A DNA stretch of 8,122 bases from Rhodocyclaceae bacterium UBA5602 (GTDB lineage Bacteria > Pseudomonadota > Gammaproteobacteria > Burkholderiales > Rhodocyclaceae): positions 22,834 to 30,955 of the forward strand of contig DILC01000088.1 of the NCBI GenBank assembly GCA_002424865.1. The letters are read 5' to 3'. The translations under genes and the position numbers were made by a program. Below, in pieces: positions 1 to 6,308 of this stretch; within the stretch, counting starts at the first letter, position 1, and each line of letters begins with the position of its first letter. Under the pieces are notes generated by a model, which saw nothing but the letters and a program-made list of their open reading frames with translations, did not search any database and was not told the DNA's origin.

Positions 1-761
1 ATGGCCGTGGTCTGAAGAGTGCCCTCACCGGCTCCAACACTGGTAATGTCAATGCTAATGGTCGTTCGAATGACACCACCTCCGTATTCGATAGCCGTCA
101 CAGCAATGCCATCGCTTACGTCTCGCCCTCGTTCTCCGGCTTCCAGGCAACTGCCGCTTACATGGCCAACGAAAACAAGAGCGAAGCGGCTGGTGCAACA
201 GGTATCAATACCTCCGCTTATGACCTCGGCCTGAACTACGACAACGGCCCGGTGATGGTTGGCCTGACCTACGCTGAAGTGCGGGCGAAGAACGAGCCTG
301 CCAACAGTTTCAGCGCCATTTATGGCACTGACTTGAAGCTGAAAGAAACCCGTTTGGGCGGCATGTATGACTTCGGCGTGGCTACCGTGCGCGCCATGTA
401 CGCCCGTACCAAGGCTGAAAGCAGCGATATCGACGTGAAACAAAACGTCTGGGGCATTGGCGGTACCTACAACGTGACAGCCAACGGCAAAATCACCGCT
501 CAGTACTACGTCGCCAAGGATCTGGATGACAGCACGGCTGGCGGCGATATCAATGACAGCGGCGCCAAGTTCTACACCCTCGGCTACGAGCACAGCCTGT
601 CCAAGCGCACAATGCTGAAAGCAGGCTACGCTTACCTGAAGAACGACAACAACGTTTCGACTGCAGGTGGTGGTTATGACTTCGGTTACAACTCCTCAGG
701 CTTTACTGGCGACAACGTCAAAGTGTCCGGCTTCCAGTTCGGCGTGCGTCACGCGTTTTAA
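1..761 (+). CDS. Gram-negative general porin, 3' part (5' truncated by window edge)
   Basis: This is the C-terminal 252 residues of an outer-membrane porin. The frame is open from base 3 and ends in TAA at 759-761. The protein is a trimeric beta-barrel that lets small hydrophilic solutes cross the outer membrane. Support comes from alternating hydrophobic/polar strands, the motif SNAIAYVSPSFSGFQ near the left edge (typical of betaproteobacterial Porin_4/OmpC-like porins), repeated glycine/tyrosine-rich strand pairs such as YTLGYEHSLSKRT, and the terminal GVRHAF. A final phenylalanine is the usual signal for the BAM assembly machinery. Family members are about 340-380 residues, so roughly 100 N-terminal residues, including the signal peptide, lie outside the window. 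The ATG at 162 is internal, because the same frame continues upstream with porin-like sequence. Substrate preference cannot be read from this fragment. A strong terminator follows, so the gene is probably the last or only one in its transcript. Confidence 0.93.
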   Translation, partial: GRGLKSALTGSNTGNVNANGRSNDTTSVFDSRHSNAIAYVSPSFSGFQATAAYMANENKSEAAGATGINTSAYDLGLNYDNGPVMVGLTYAEVRAKNEPANSFSAIYGTDLKLKETRLGGMYDFGVATVRAMYARTKAESSDIDVKQNVWGIGGTYNVTANGKITAQYYVAKDLDDSTAGGDINDSGAKFYTLGYEHSLSKRTMLKAGYAYLKNDNNVSTAGGGYDFGYNSSGFTGDNVKVSGFQFGVRHAF

Positions 762-784
762 TCCGGCTTAAAACCGGAGCAGTC

Positions 785-814
785 AAAAAGGGCGCCTGCG
801 GGCGCCCTTTTTTT
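785..814 (+). terminator. Intrinsic terminator of the porin gene
   Basis: A perfect 7-bp GC stem (GGGCGCC at 790-796 with GGCGCCC at 801-807) encloses the tetraloop TGCG. An A-run precedes it (785-789) and a seven-T run follows (808-814), so the stem can extend by A:T pairs. This is a textbook Rho-independent terminator starting 23 bases after the porin stop. The flanking A and T runs make it potentially active in both directions, but only the porin needs it here. A second, weak inverted repeat (TCCGG 762-766 / CCGGA 774-778) sits directly after the stop codon and lacks a T-run. Confidence 0.93.
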
Positions 815-920
815 GTCCACCCAGGTCTGCGCAACGGGTATGGTGGAGAGCCGTCTGCCTGACTGCCTCGATCTTATGTCGCAGAGCGCGATAGATATTT
901 TTTGGCCACGTCATTTTGTG

Positions 921-959
921 ATACCATTTTCATACTATCCAACATTATGGAAATGATAT
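921..959 (+). promoter_or_regulatory. Inverted repeat, candidate autoregulatory operator of the toxin-antitoxin operon
   Basis: The left arm ATACCATTTTCAT (921-933) and right arm ATGGAAATGATAT (947-959) match at 11 of 13 positions as an inverted repeat, with a 13-base spacer. The right arm covers the weak ribosome-binding sequence GGAA (949-952) and the first two bases of the antitoxin start codon. VapB-type antitoxins, alone or with their toxin, typically repress their own operon by binding such palindromes. The repeat is seen directly; its operator role is inferred from family and position. I did not find a well-spaced -35/-10 pair to go with it. Confidence 0.55.
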
Positions 960-1164
960 GGAAACACTCACTGTTTCACCTAAATTTCAAATTGTCATAC
1001 CGAAGGCGTTACGTCGCCAACTGCATATCGAAGTTGGACAAAAACTCAAGGCTCGCGTGCAGGGTGAGCACATCGAAATTTTCCTTGAGCGGCCGATGTC
1101 TGCGGCGCGCGGTTTTCTGCCAGGGCTGGACACTACCGTGGAACGGGAATCCGACCGCGTATGA
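958..1164 (+). CDS. vapB: VapB-type antitoxin with AbrB/SpoVT DNA-binding fold
   Basis: A 68-residue protein. The first ~47 residues fit the swapped-hairpin AbrB/MazE fold: TVSPKFQIVIPKALRRQL, then a glycine and a short strand (VGQKLKARVQGEHIEIF). The signature is the '[S/T]-x-K-x-Q-[I/V]-x-[I/V]-P' stretch. Such proteins bind the operon's operator as dimers. Their flexible C-terminus (here about residues 48-68) wraps around and neutralises the partner PIN toxin. The start ATG at 958 has a modest GGAA five bases upstream and gives the full AbrB domain. An overlapping ORF from 902 in another frame is not protein-like. The stop TGA overlaps the toxin start as ATGA (1161-1164), indicating translational coupling. 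The vapB name rests on pairing with a PIN toxin; the exact subfamily is not determined. Confidence 0.88.
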   Translation: METLTVSPKFQIVIPKALRRQLHIEVGQKLKARVQGEHIEIFLERPMSAARGFLPGLDTTVERESDRV

Positions 1165-1535
1165 ATGTGGTGGATTCCTGTGGCTGGCTGGAGTATTTCG
1201 CCAATGGCGATAATGCTGACTTTTTCGCCCCGCTGCTGACAGATACCGGGAACCTTGCGGTGCCAAGCCTCGTCGTGTTCGAGGTCAGCAAGCGGGTTGC
1301 GCTCCAGCGCGGCGAGGCGGCGGCGCGTCAGGCGATGGAGTTCATGGCGCAGGGCGTGCCGCTGGCCTTGGGCGCAGAGACGGCGTTCGCCGCTGCGCTG
1401 TATTCCGCCCAGCACCAGCTACCGTTGGCCGACAGCATCATTCTGATCAGCGCACGCGAGAATGACGCGATACTGTGGACTCAGGATAGTGCTCTCAAGG
1501 GACATGACGGCGTGATGTATCAGGAGAAGAAGTAA
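1161..1535 (+). CDS. vapC: VapC-type PIN-domain toxin (putative ribonuclease)
   Basis: A 124-residue single-domain PIN protein, normal in length for VapC toxins. The four acidic residues expected to hold Mg2+/Mn2+ are all visible: D5 in NVVDSCGWLEYF, E41 in VVFEVSKR, D91 in LPLADSIIL and D109 in LWTQDSALK. The active site therefore appears intact. VapC toxins are endoribonucleases that cut specific RNAs, often initiator tRNA or a ribosomal RNA loop, and so stop translation. They are held inactive by VapB. The RNA target cannot be inferred here. The ATG overlaps the antitoxin stop by four bases, so expression is coupled to vapB. The gene converges with yqiA 136 bases away, and I see no intrinsic terminator between them. 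Confidence 0.9.
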   Translation: MNVVDSCGWLEYFANGDNADFFAPLLTDTGNLAVPSLVVFEVSKRVALQRGEAAARQAMEFMAQGVPLALGAETAFAAALYSAQHQLPLADSIILISARENDAILWTQDSALKGHDGVMYQEKK

Positions 1536-1671
1536 AAAGTTCGTCGTGGTTGTCGATGGGAGCGGCTGAGTCAGCGCATCCGCTTTGGCCATTTCCCGGC
1601 TGTATGGAAACCGCCCGGGGCTTCCACCACGCTACGCCGCACGCGATAGGGCAGGATGTACGGGAACGCTT

Positions 1672-2301
1672 TCACGACAAGTGATTGCTTGCGTGATTGG
1701 CGCTCCAGTCGATAATCTCGTCGAGATAATCATTCCACCGCGTAAAGCTGTGATCGCCACCGGCCAGCACGGTTTGCCGCGCACCGGCATAGTAAGCCGC
1801 GGCCTGCCGATAGTCCAGCGTTTCATCGCCTTCTTCGAGCATCAGCCAAAACCGGCTGGGCTTTTTAAGCGTTGGCCGCACCATGGCCTTGAGCTCGCCA
1901 ATATGTTGCGCAGTAAATTCAAACGGTTCACCGGTGTACAGCCACTGGTGCCTGCCGATGAAGTCTTCCATCGGCAATTGGCCGATGACGGCAGGGTTTA
2001 CCAGCACGGCGTTCAGGTCATGCTTTTCGGCCAGCACGGTGGCGTAAAAGCCGCCCAAGGACGAGCCAACAAGGGTGATTTTTGCCTGATTCAGGCGATG
2101 GGTCGCCGTATCGCCAACACCGACTTTTTGCCGTGCTGCTGTAATCAGCGCTTCGGCCAGCGCAATCGCCGCTAACGGCGATGCAGGCAGTTGCGGACAG
2201 ACGAATTCATCCGCCAGGCCACGTGCGGCCATGCGTTCGCCCAATGCCCGGGCTTTGACCGATTGCGGGCCGCTGGTAAAACCGTGCAAATAGAGCAGCA
2301 T
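1672..2301 (-). CDS. yqiA: YqiA-family esterase (alpha/beta hydrolase, UPF0227)
   Basis: A 209-residue compact alpha/beta hydrolase. It opens with the oxyanion-side motif LLYLHGFTSGP. The nucleophile elbow is GSSLGG (G79 to G84, with S81 as nucleophile). The catalytic histidine is most likely H184 in AGGDHSF, and the acid is D159 or D163 in EEGDETLDYRQA. E. coli YqiA has esterase activity on short-chain substrates, but its physiological substrate is unknown. There is no signal peptide, so it should be cytoplasmic. The start ATG at 2301 has GGGAG nine bases upstream (plus-strand 2311-2315), and the N-terminus matches the family start. It lies 21 bases downstream of uppP on the same strand, so the two are probably cotranscribed. 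Confidence 0.9.
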   Translation of the reverse strand: MLLYLHGFTSGPQSVKARALGERMAARGLADEFVCPQLPASPLAAIALAEALITAARQKVGVGDTATHRLNQAKITLVGSSLGGFYATVLAEKHDLNAVLVNPAVIGQLPMEDFIGRHQWLYTGEPFEFTAQHIGELKAMVRPTLKKPSRFWLMLEEGDETLDYRQAAAYYAGARQTVLAGGDHSFTRWNDYLDEIIDWSANHASNHLS

Positions 2302-2322
2302 GAGGCGTGTCTCCCGAATGAA

Positions 2323-3150
2323 TTAGGCGCTCCAGCTGATCCAGCCCCAATGCCAGGAGGCCAGCACCAGCAGGCCAAAGCCAATGCGATACCAGGCAAA
2401 GGGAGTGAAATCGTGATGCGCGATAAAACGCAACAGCCAGCGCACGCAAATAAAAGCAGATACCCCGGCGCTGCAAAAGCCGATAACCCACAGCCCCAGG
2501 TCATCCATATTCAACAGCGCGCGGTCGCGGTAGAGCTCGTATAACGTTGCCAGAATCAGCGTGGGCATGGCTAAAAAGAAGGAGAATTCGGTGGCGGCGC
2601 GGCGCGATAAACCGTAAACCAGCCCGCCGATAATCGTGGCGCCCGAGCGCGATGTGCCAGGCAGCAAGGCCAAGGCTTGAAACAAGCCCATCACCATCGC
2701 GTCCCGCGGGGTCAATTCTTCCATCGCGTCAATCCGCACGGTGTGGTCGCGGCGCTCTGCCCATAAAATCACCAGGCCGCCAGCAATCAACAGGGTGGCT
2801 ACCACCGGGGCGTTAAACAGGTACGCCTTGATCATTTTGCCAAACGCCAAGCCCAGCAAGGCCAGTGGCAAAAAAGCGATGGCGATGTTCACCACAAAAC
2901 GCAGCGCGGCAGGGTCGTTGCGGTTAATGACACCCCGGGTGATGTGCGCCAGGCGATGACGATACTCCCAGCACACGGCGAGAATCGCGCCGGACTGGAT
3001 GACAATTTCAAACAGCTTGCCGCGATCGTCGTTAAAGTCAAGCAATGAGCCAGCCAGAATCAAATGGCCGGTGGACGAGATCGGCAAAAACTCGGTCAAC
3101 CCTTCGATAATGCCCAGAATCAGGGCGTGGAGATACAGGGAGGCTTCCAT
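2323..3150 (-). CDS. uppP: Undecaprenyl-diphosphatase UppP (BacA)
   Basis: An integral membrane phosphatase that converts undecaprenyl diphosphate to the monophosphate, recycling the lipid carrier for peptidoglycan and other envelope polymers. Extra copies are associated with bacitracin resistance. Numbered from the ATG at 3150 (275 residues), the first catalytic region is EGLTEFLPISSTGH (E16, E20, S26, H29) and the second is LLPGTSRSGAT (about 164-172, catalytic arginine R168). Several hydrophobic helices follow, as in the family; E. coli UppP is 273 residues. Start choice: an in-frame TTG at 3159 would add three residues, but the purine-rich AAGAAAG (3166-3160) abuts that TTG with no spacing. 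It sits nine bases from the ATG, so I prefer the ATG. The TTG version (MNDM...) resembles the MSDM start of E. coli, so it remains possible. Confidence 0.95.
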   Translation of the reverse strand: MEASLYLHALILGIIEGLTEFLPISSTGHLILAGSLLDFNDDRGKLFEIVIQSGAILAVCWEYRHRLAHITRGVINRNDPAALRFVVNIAIAFLPLALLGLAFGKMIKAYLFNAPVVATLLIAGGLVILWAERRDHTVRIDAMEELTPRDAMVMGLFQALALLPGTSRSGATIIGGLVYGLSRRAATEFSFFLAMPTLILATLYELYRDRALLNMDDLGLWVIGFCSAGVSAFICVRWLLRFIAHHDFTPFAWYRIGFGLLVLASWHWGWISWSA

Positions 3151-3225
3151 GTCATTCAACTTTCTTGGTGGTAATCGGCGGGGTTGTCTTTTTACGCGTT
3201 GGAAACGGCTATTTTTTGGGAACTG

Positions 3226-3268
3226 CTATATCTATAGGCGCTTTATCCATGGGTTAAGCAATTTATAA
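3226..3268 (-). promoter_or_regulatory. AT-rich candidate promoter zone for uppP
   Basis: Read on the minus strand, a TTGCTT (-35-like, plus 3261-3256) is followed 18-19 bases later by CTATAG/TATAGA (-10-like, plus 3237-3231). A TATAAA (plus 3267-3262) lies just upstream and could serve a different start. The zone is clearly more AT-rich than its surroundings and ends about 75 bases before the uppP start codon. The matches are partial, so this is only a candidate region. Confidence 0.3.
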
Positions 3269-3512
3269 CAAACGCCAGCGATACAAGAGCCCTCCTCATG
3301 AAAATGTGGTCAGCCCCGCTTCATCGCCCGAAAAAATTCCTGCACGGACGCAGCGCACGGGTGCTGGCGGGATGGCAAGAGGTGCAGCGAGAAGTGCAAT
3401 ATGTCACAAAAACAGCGGGCAAGACCAGACAATCTAACGCGCATGGCAAGTAAATGCCACCCGCTGCTGATGAAACACGCGAAAGGCGGCATCAAGACCC
3501 GCCCCCGCCCAG

Positions 3513-3532
3513 CCTCCCCCGCACGGGGGAGG
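3513..3532. repeat. GC-rich perfect palindrome, REP-like
   Basis: CCTCCCCC (3513-3520) and GGGGGAGG (3525-3532) form a perfect 8-bp inverted repeat around the four-base loop GCAC. C-rich sequence flanks it on the left (3498-3510). No T-run follows on either strand, so it is not a typical intrinsic terminator. It sits about 60 bases beyond the stop codon of the minus-strand cysteine-cluster gene. The shape and composition resemble repetitive extragenic palindromes, but only one copy is present here, so repeat status is unproven. Confidence 0.4.
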
Positions 3533-3590
3533 GGACATCTAACCCGCTGTGCGAGCGGCGTGGCCCGGCTTCAAATGGCGTTGTTTCACG

Positions 3591-3875
3591 CTAAGGCACA
3601 CGCCCGGGGGCGGTCGCTAACTCAAGTTGCGTGAGCCACACCAAAGCGGCCTCCCGTGTTTCGCCACACATCTCGACAGACGGTTGCAGGCCGCCACAGC
3701 AGGCAGGACGTTGCGGCTGGCCGAAAATTCCGCAGCGGTAGTCTGCCGTCAAATGCTGGCACGGCACATTGGCCGGTTTGTTGAACGAAGAAATCGAGGG
3801 CGCAATGCAACACGCCCCGCAGCCTGGACGGCAGTCGAGGACGTTATTTTCAAGCACGAGCCCTGTGGGCGCCAT
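3591..3875 (-). CDS. Small YkgJ/UPF0153-type cysteine-cluster protein
   Basis: A 94-residue protein with nine cysteines in the pattern of the YkgJ-type zinc/iron-chelating cluster family: CRPGCGACC (C15, C19, C22, C23), then C39, C48, the pair C59-C60 and C70. The blocks CGACCIAPSISS, KPANVPC, RCGIFG and EMCGETREAA match the family well. The molecular function is not established; metal binding is predicted from the cysteines. The ATG at 3875 has AGGG close upstream. A TTG at 3896 would add seven residues but has no visible ribosome-binding site. The frame is the same as thiC and begins 39 bases after the thiC stop, so cotranscription with thiC is likely. Compared with the E. coli YeiW-like form I remember, the segment after PSISS is about six residues shorter, lacking the IPGMP-like loop. 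Confidence 0.85.
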   Translation of the reverse strand: MAPTGLVLENNVLDCRPGCGACCIAPSISSFNKPANVPCQHLTADYRCGIFGQPQRPACCGGLQPSVEMCGETREAALVWLTQLELATAPGRVP

Positions 3876-3914
3876 ACGCCCTGCGCAGGTAATCAATGGC
3901 AGCAGCGGAATACA

Positions 3915-5771
3915 TCAGCTTACTGTCTTTTTATAAACCTCTGCGCCACTCTTCACAAACTCGATGGATTTGACTTCCATGCCTTTTTGCAATGCCTCTT
4001 CTTCTGACACACCCAGCTTCTCGGCATAATCGCGCACGTCCTGGGTGATTTTCATGGAGCAAAAATGCGGCCCGCACATGGAGCAAAAGTGCGCGACTTT
4101 AGCGCCATCCTGCGGCAGGGTTTCATCATGGAATTCGCGCGCCTTGTCCGGGTCCAGGCCAAGATTGAACTGGTCTTCCCAGCGGAATTCAAACCGCGCT
4201 TTGGATAAGGCGTTATCCCGCACCTGCACGCCAGGGTGGCCTTTGGCCAAATCCGCCGCATGGGCGGCAATCTTGTAGGCCATGATGCCGTCTTTCACGT
4301 CGTTCTTGTCCGGCAAACCCAGATGTTCTTTAGGCGTCACATAGCACAGCATGGCCGTGCCATACCAGCCGATCATGGCCGCGCCAATGGCGCTGGTGAT
4401 GTGGTCGTAACCCGGGGCGATGTCTGTGGTCAAGGGACCGAGCGTGTAAAACGGGGCTTCGTGGCACAGTTTTAATTGCAGATCCATGTTTTCCTTGATC
4501 ATATGCATGGGCACATGGCCCGGGCCCTCGATCATGACTTGCACGTCATGCCGCCAGGCAATTTGCGTGAGCTCTCCCAGCGTGGCCAGTTCGCCCAGTT
4601 GCGCCTCATCGTTGGCGTCATACAAGGATCCGGGACGCAGTCCGTCGCCCAGGCTAAAAGCCACGTCATAGGCCTTCATGATCGCGCAGATGTCTTCAAA
4701 GTGGGTATATAGAAAATTCTCTTTATGGTGCGCCAGGCACCATTTGGCGAGAATCGAGCCGCCACGGCTGACGATGCCGGTCATGCGCTTGGCGGTCATC
4801 GGGATGTAGCGCAGCAAAACGCCCGCGTGGATGGTGAAGTAATCCACGCCTTGCTCGGCTTGCTCGATCAGCGTGTCGCGGAAAATCTCCCAGGTCAGGT
4901 CTTCAGCTTTGCCATTGACCTTTTCCAGCGCCTGGTAAATCGGCACGGTACCAATCGGCACGGGGGAATTCCTCACAATCCATTCGCGCGTTTCGTGGAT
5001 GTTTTTGCCGGTGGACAAATCCATCACCGTGTCGCCACCCCAGCGGATCGCCCAGGTCATTTTGTCGACTTCATCCTGAATGGTGGAGGCGAGCTGCGAG
5101 TTGCCGATATTGCAGTTGATCTTGACCAGGAAATTGCGCCCGATGATCATCGGCTCGCTTTCCGGGTGGTTGATGTTGTTCGGGATGATGGCGCGGCCAC
5201 GGGCGACTTCATCGCGCACGAATTCCGGGGTGATCAGCTTCGGGATGGCCGCACCAAAGTGCTGGCCGGGGTGCTGGCGCAATAAATCTTCGGTCAAGGC
5301 TTCCGCGCGCTGGTTTTCGCGGATGGCGATGTATTCCATTTCCGGGGTGATGATGCCGCGCCTGGCATAATGCATTTGGGTCACATTCGCGCCGGGCTTG
5401 GCCACACGGGGGCGGCGCATCAAGTCAAAACGCAATTCGGCCAATTCAGGATCCGCCAAACGCGCCTGGCCATAGGCTGAGGTCAGGCCCGTTTGCTCAA
5501 CCGTATCGTCACGCTCGGCAATCCACTCCGCGCGCATGGCGGGCAGGCCTTTACGAATATCAATGCTGACGCTGGGATCGGTATAGACGCCGGACGTGTC
5601 ATATACGCTGATGGGCGGGTTTTTTTCGCCGGTTTGCGTGATCTCGCGCATGGGCACGCGAATATCAGGACGGCTGCCGGTAACGTAAATCTTGCGGGAA
5701 TTAGGCAAAGGGGCGATAGCGGCCGAATCAACCAATGCATCGGCGGCAATAAATTTTTCGTTAGCGTTCAT
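3915..5771 (-). CDS. thiC: Phosphomethylpyrimidine synthase ThiC
   Basis: A 618-residue cytoplasmic enzyme. It rearranges 5-aminoimidazole ribotide into hydroxymethylpyrimidine phosphate using S-adenosylmethionine and a [4Fe-4S] cluster, supplying the pyrimidine half of thiamine. The N-terminal domain includes SRKIYVTGSRPDIRVPMREI (about residues 24-43). The barrel carries conserved stretches such as NIGNSQLASTI, RWGGDTVMDLSTG, VDYFTIHAGV, MIEGPGHVPMH and GPLTTDIAPGYDHITSAIG. The cluster motif CSMCGPHFC provides C563, C566 and C571 near the C-terminus. Length and all core motifs are intact. The start ATG at 5771 has GAGG six bases upstream (plus 5781-5778). The frame stays open 93 codons further up to 6050, but that extension is not ThiC-like. 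The cysteine-cluster gene follows closely. No recognisable TPP aptamer precedes it. Confidence 0.97.
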   Translation of the reverse strand: MNANEKFIAADALVDSAAIAPLPNSRKIYVTGSRPDIRVPMREITQTGEKNPPISVYDTSGVYTDPSVSIDIRKGLPAMRAEWIAERDDTVEQTGLTSAYGQARLADPELAELRFDLMRRPRVAKPGANVTQMHYARRGIITPEMEYIAIRENQRAEALTEDLLRQHPGQHFGAAIPKLITPEFVRDEVARGRAIIPNNINHPESEPMIIGRNFLVKINCNIGNSQLASTIQDEVDKMTWAIRWGGDTVMDLSTGKNIHETREWIVRNSPVPIGTVPIYQALEKVNGKAEDLTWEIFRDTLIEQAEQGVDYFTIHAGVLLRYIPMTAKRMTGIVSRGGSILAKWCLAHHKENFLYTHFEDICAIMKAYDVAFSLGDGLRPGSLYDANDEAQLGELATLGELTQIAWRHDVQVMIEGPGHVPMHMIKENMDLQLKLCHEAPFYTLGPLTTDIAPGYDHITSAIGAAMIGWYGTAMLCYVTPKEHLGLPDKNDVKDGIMAYKIAAHAADLAKGHPGVQVRDNALSKARFEFRWEDQFNLGLDPDKAREFHDETLPQDGAKVAHFCSMCGPHFCSMKITQDVRDYAEKLGVSEEEALQKGMEVKSIEFVKSGAEVYKKTVS

Positions 5772-6308
5772 GGCGAACCTCGATTTTTTTAACGTGAAAG
5801 ACTTGGGGCAAGTGCGCTGCGTCATCACCGGGCGCAGCAAGCCGGATAAAAGCCCCCCGAGAGGGAAGGATGGGCGGGGCGGGCTCATCGGCGCGATGTG
5901 CGTTAGGCAACAGTAAAGGCGGGAAATTACTGGAAAGGCCTTACAAATGCAACCCGCCACCAAAGAGGGATTAAGTGCCGCACAGCCCTGCACAGGCATT
6001 GGTGGCCGAGCGATACCATGTGAAAAAATGCGGTGAATAAGAAAAAACACGCAGCCTTAATGCTTTTGCTTACCCCGGATATATGCTGGCGGCGCGTCTG
6101 CAATCCAGCTGGAAAGTCTCTTATGGCGCCGCTGTGAAGAAAACAAGCCATCGTGAAGCCGCCTCGCGCGCCGCTATGGGAACATTATTTGCGATCAATT
6201 GGCATTCATCCCGATTGCTTTTTTGCATCGCACCATTTATAGTAACCCGCCAGTTATTAATTTACCTTCTGAGTCTGCCATTCAACCCGCTGGACATGGA
6301 ATTTCCGT
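5772..6308. other. Divergent intergenic region between thiC and the tetR-type gene
   Basis: These ~540 bases must hold the thiC leader and promoter (minus) and the regulator promoter (plus). On the thiC strand I searched for the TPP-aptamer core (CTGAGA and the late GATAATGCCAGCG-like arm) and did not find it. A possible leader hairpin (GCTGCG 5816-5821 / CGCAGC 5833-5838) lies about 45 bases from the thiC start. TCCAGCTGGA at 6104-6113 is a perfect 10-base palindrome of unknown role. Open frames here (minus to 6050; plus 6083-6328) have no domain-like content. No RNA gene was recognised. Confidence 0.6.
6215..6243 (+). promoter_or_regulatory. Candidate sigma-70 promoter of the tetR-type gene
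   Basis: TTGCTT (6215-6220, -35-like) and TATAGT (6238-6243, five of six consensus -10 bases) are separated by 17 bases, the ideal spacing. The -10 box ends 65 bases before the regulator start codon. The -35 box matches at only three positions. I found no clear palindromic TetR operator overlapping it. Confidence 0.4.

Larger units (their letters stand above)
3151..3590. other. Intergenic region between uppP and the cysteine-cluster gene; no convincing gene
   Basis: This stretch separates two minus-strand genes. Next to uppP it is AT-rich (about 3200-3270) and probably holds the uppP promoter. The middle contains short open frames on both strands (for example 3310-3495 minus and 3401-3634 plus). 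Their translations have no recognisable domain, biased composition and no good ribosome-binding site, so I do not call them. The right part is GC-rich and carries the palindrome listed separately. I saw no tRNA, T-run terminator or CRISPR-like repeat. Confidence 0.6.

Noticed and set aside
1565..1575. Palindrome GCTGAGTCAGC between the toxin gene and yqiA, considered as a bidirectional terminator
   Set aside because: There is no loop and no following T-run, so it cannot form a standard terminator hairpin. An 11-base palindrome of this kind can be chance.
1585..2175. 196-codon plus-strand ORF
   Set aside because: It is antisense to yqiA, whose catalytic motifs and start signals are clear. The plus-strand translation has no recognisable features.
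3310..3495. 61-codon minus-strand ORF in the uppP upstream region
   Set aside because: No domain, no ribosome-binding site and unusual composition. It overlaps an equally unconvincing plus-strand frame.
4050..4095. Short direct repeat around ATGGAGCAAAA in thiC
   Set aside because: It encodes the duplicated HFCSM of the ThiC iron-sulfur motif (HFCSMCGPHFCSM), a normal feature of the family and not a mobile or regulatory repeat.
4725..5285. 186-codon plus-strand ORF
   Set aside because: It is a shadow on the opposite strand of thiC. GC-rich coding DNA commonly leaves the antisense frame open.
5801..5870. Superficial TPP-aptamer-like words on the plus strand (GGGGCAAG, CCGGATAA, GAGGGAA)
   Set aside because: They are on the strand opposite to thiC, the CTGAGA core is missing, and no thiamine gene lies downstream on that strand.
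5772..6050. A 93-codon in-frame upstream extension of ThiC starting at 6050
   Set aside because: The extension has no ThiC-like sequence and irregular composition. The ATG at 5771 has a well-spaced GAGG and gives the normal protein length. The open frame is a by-product of GC-rich DNA.
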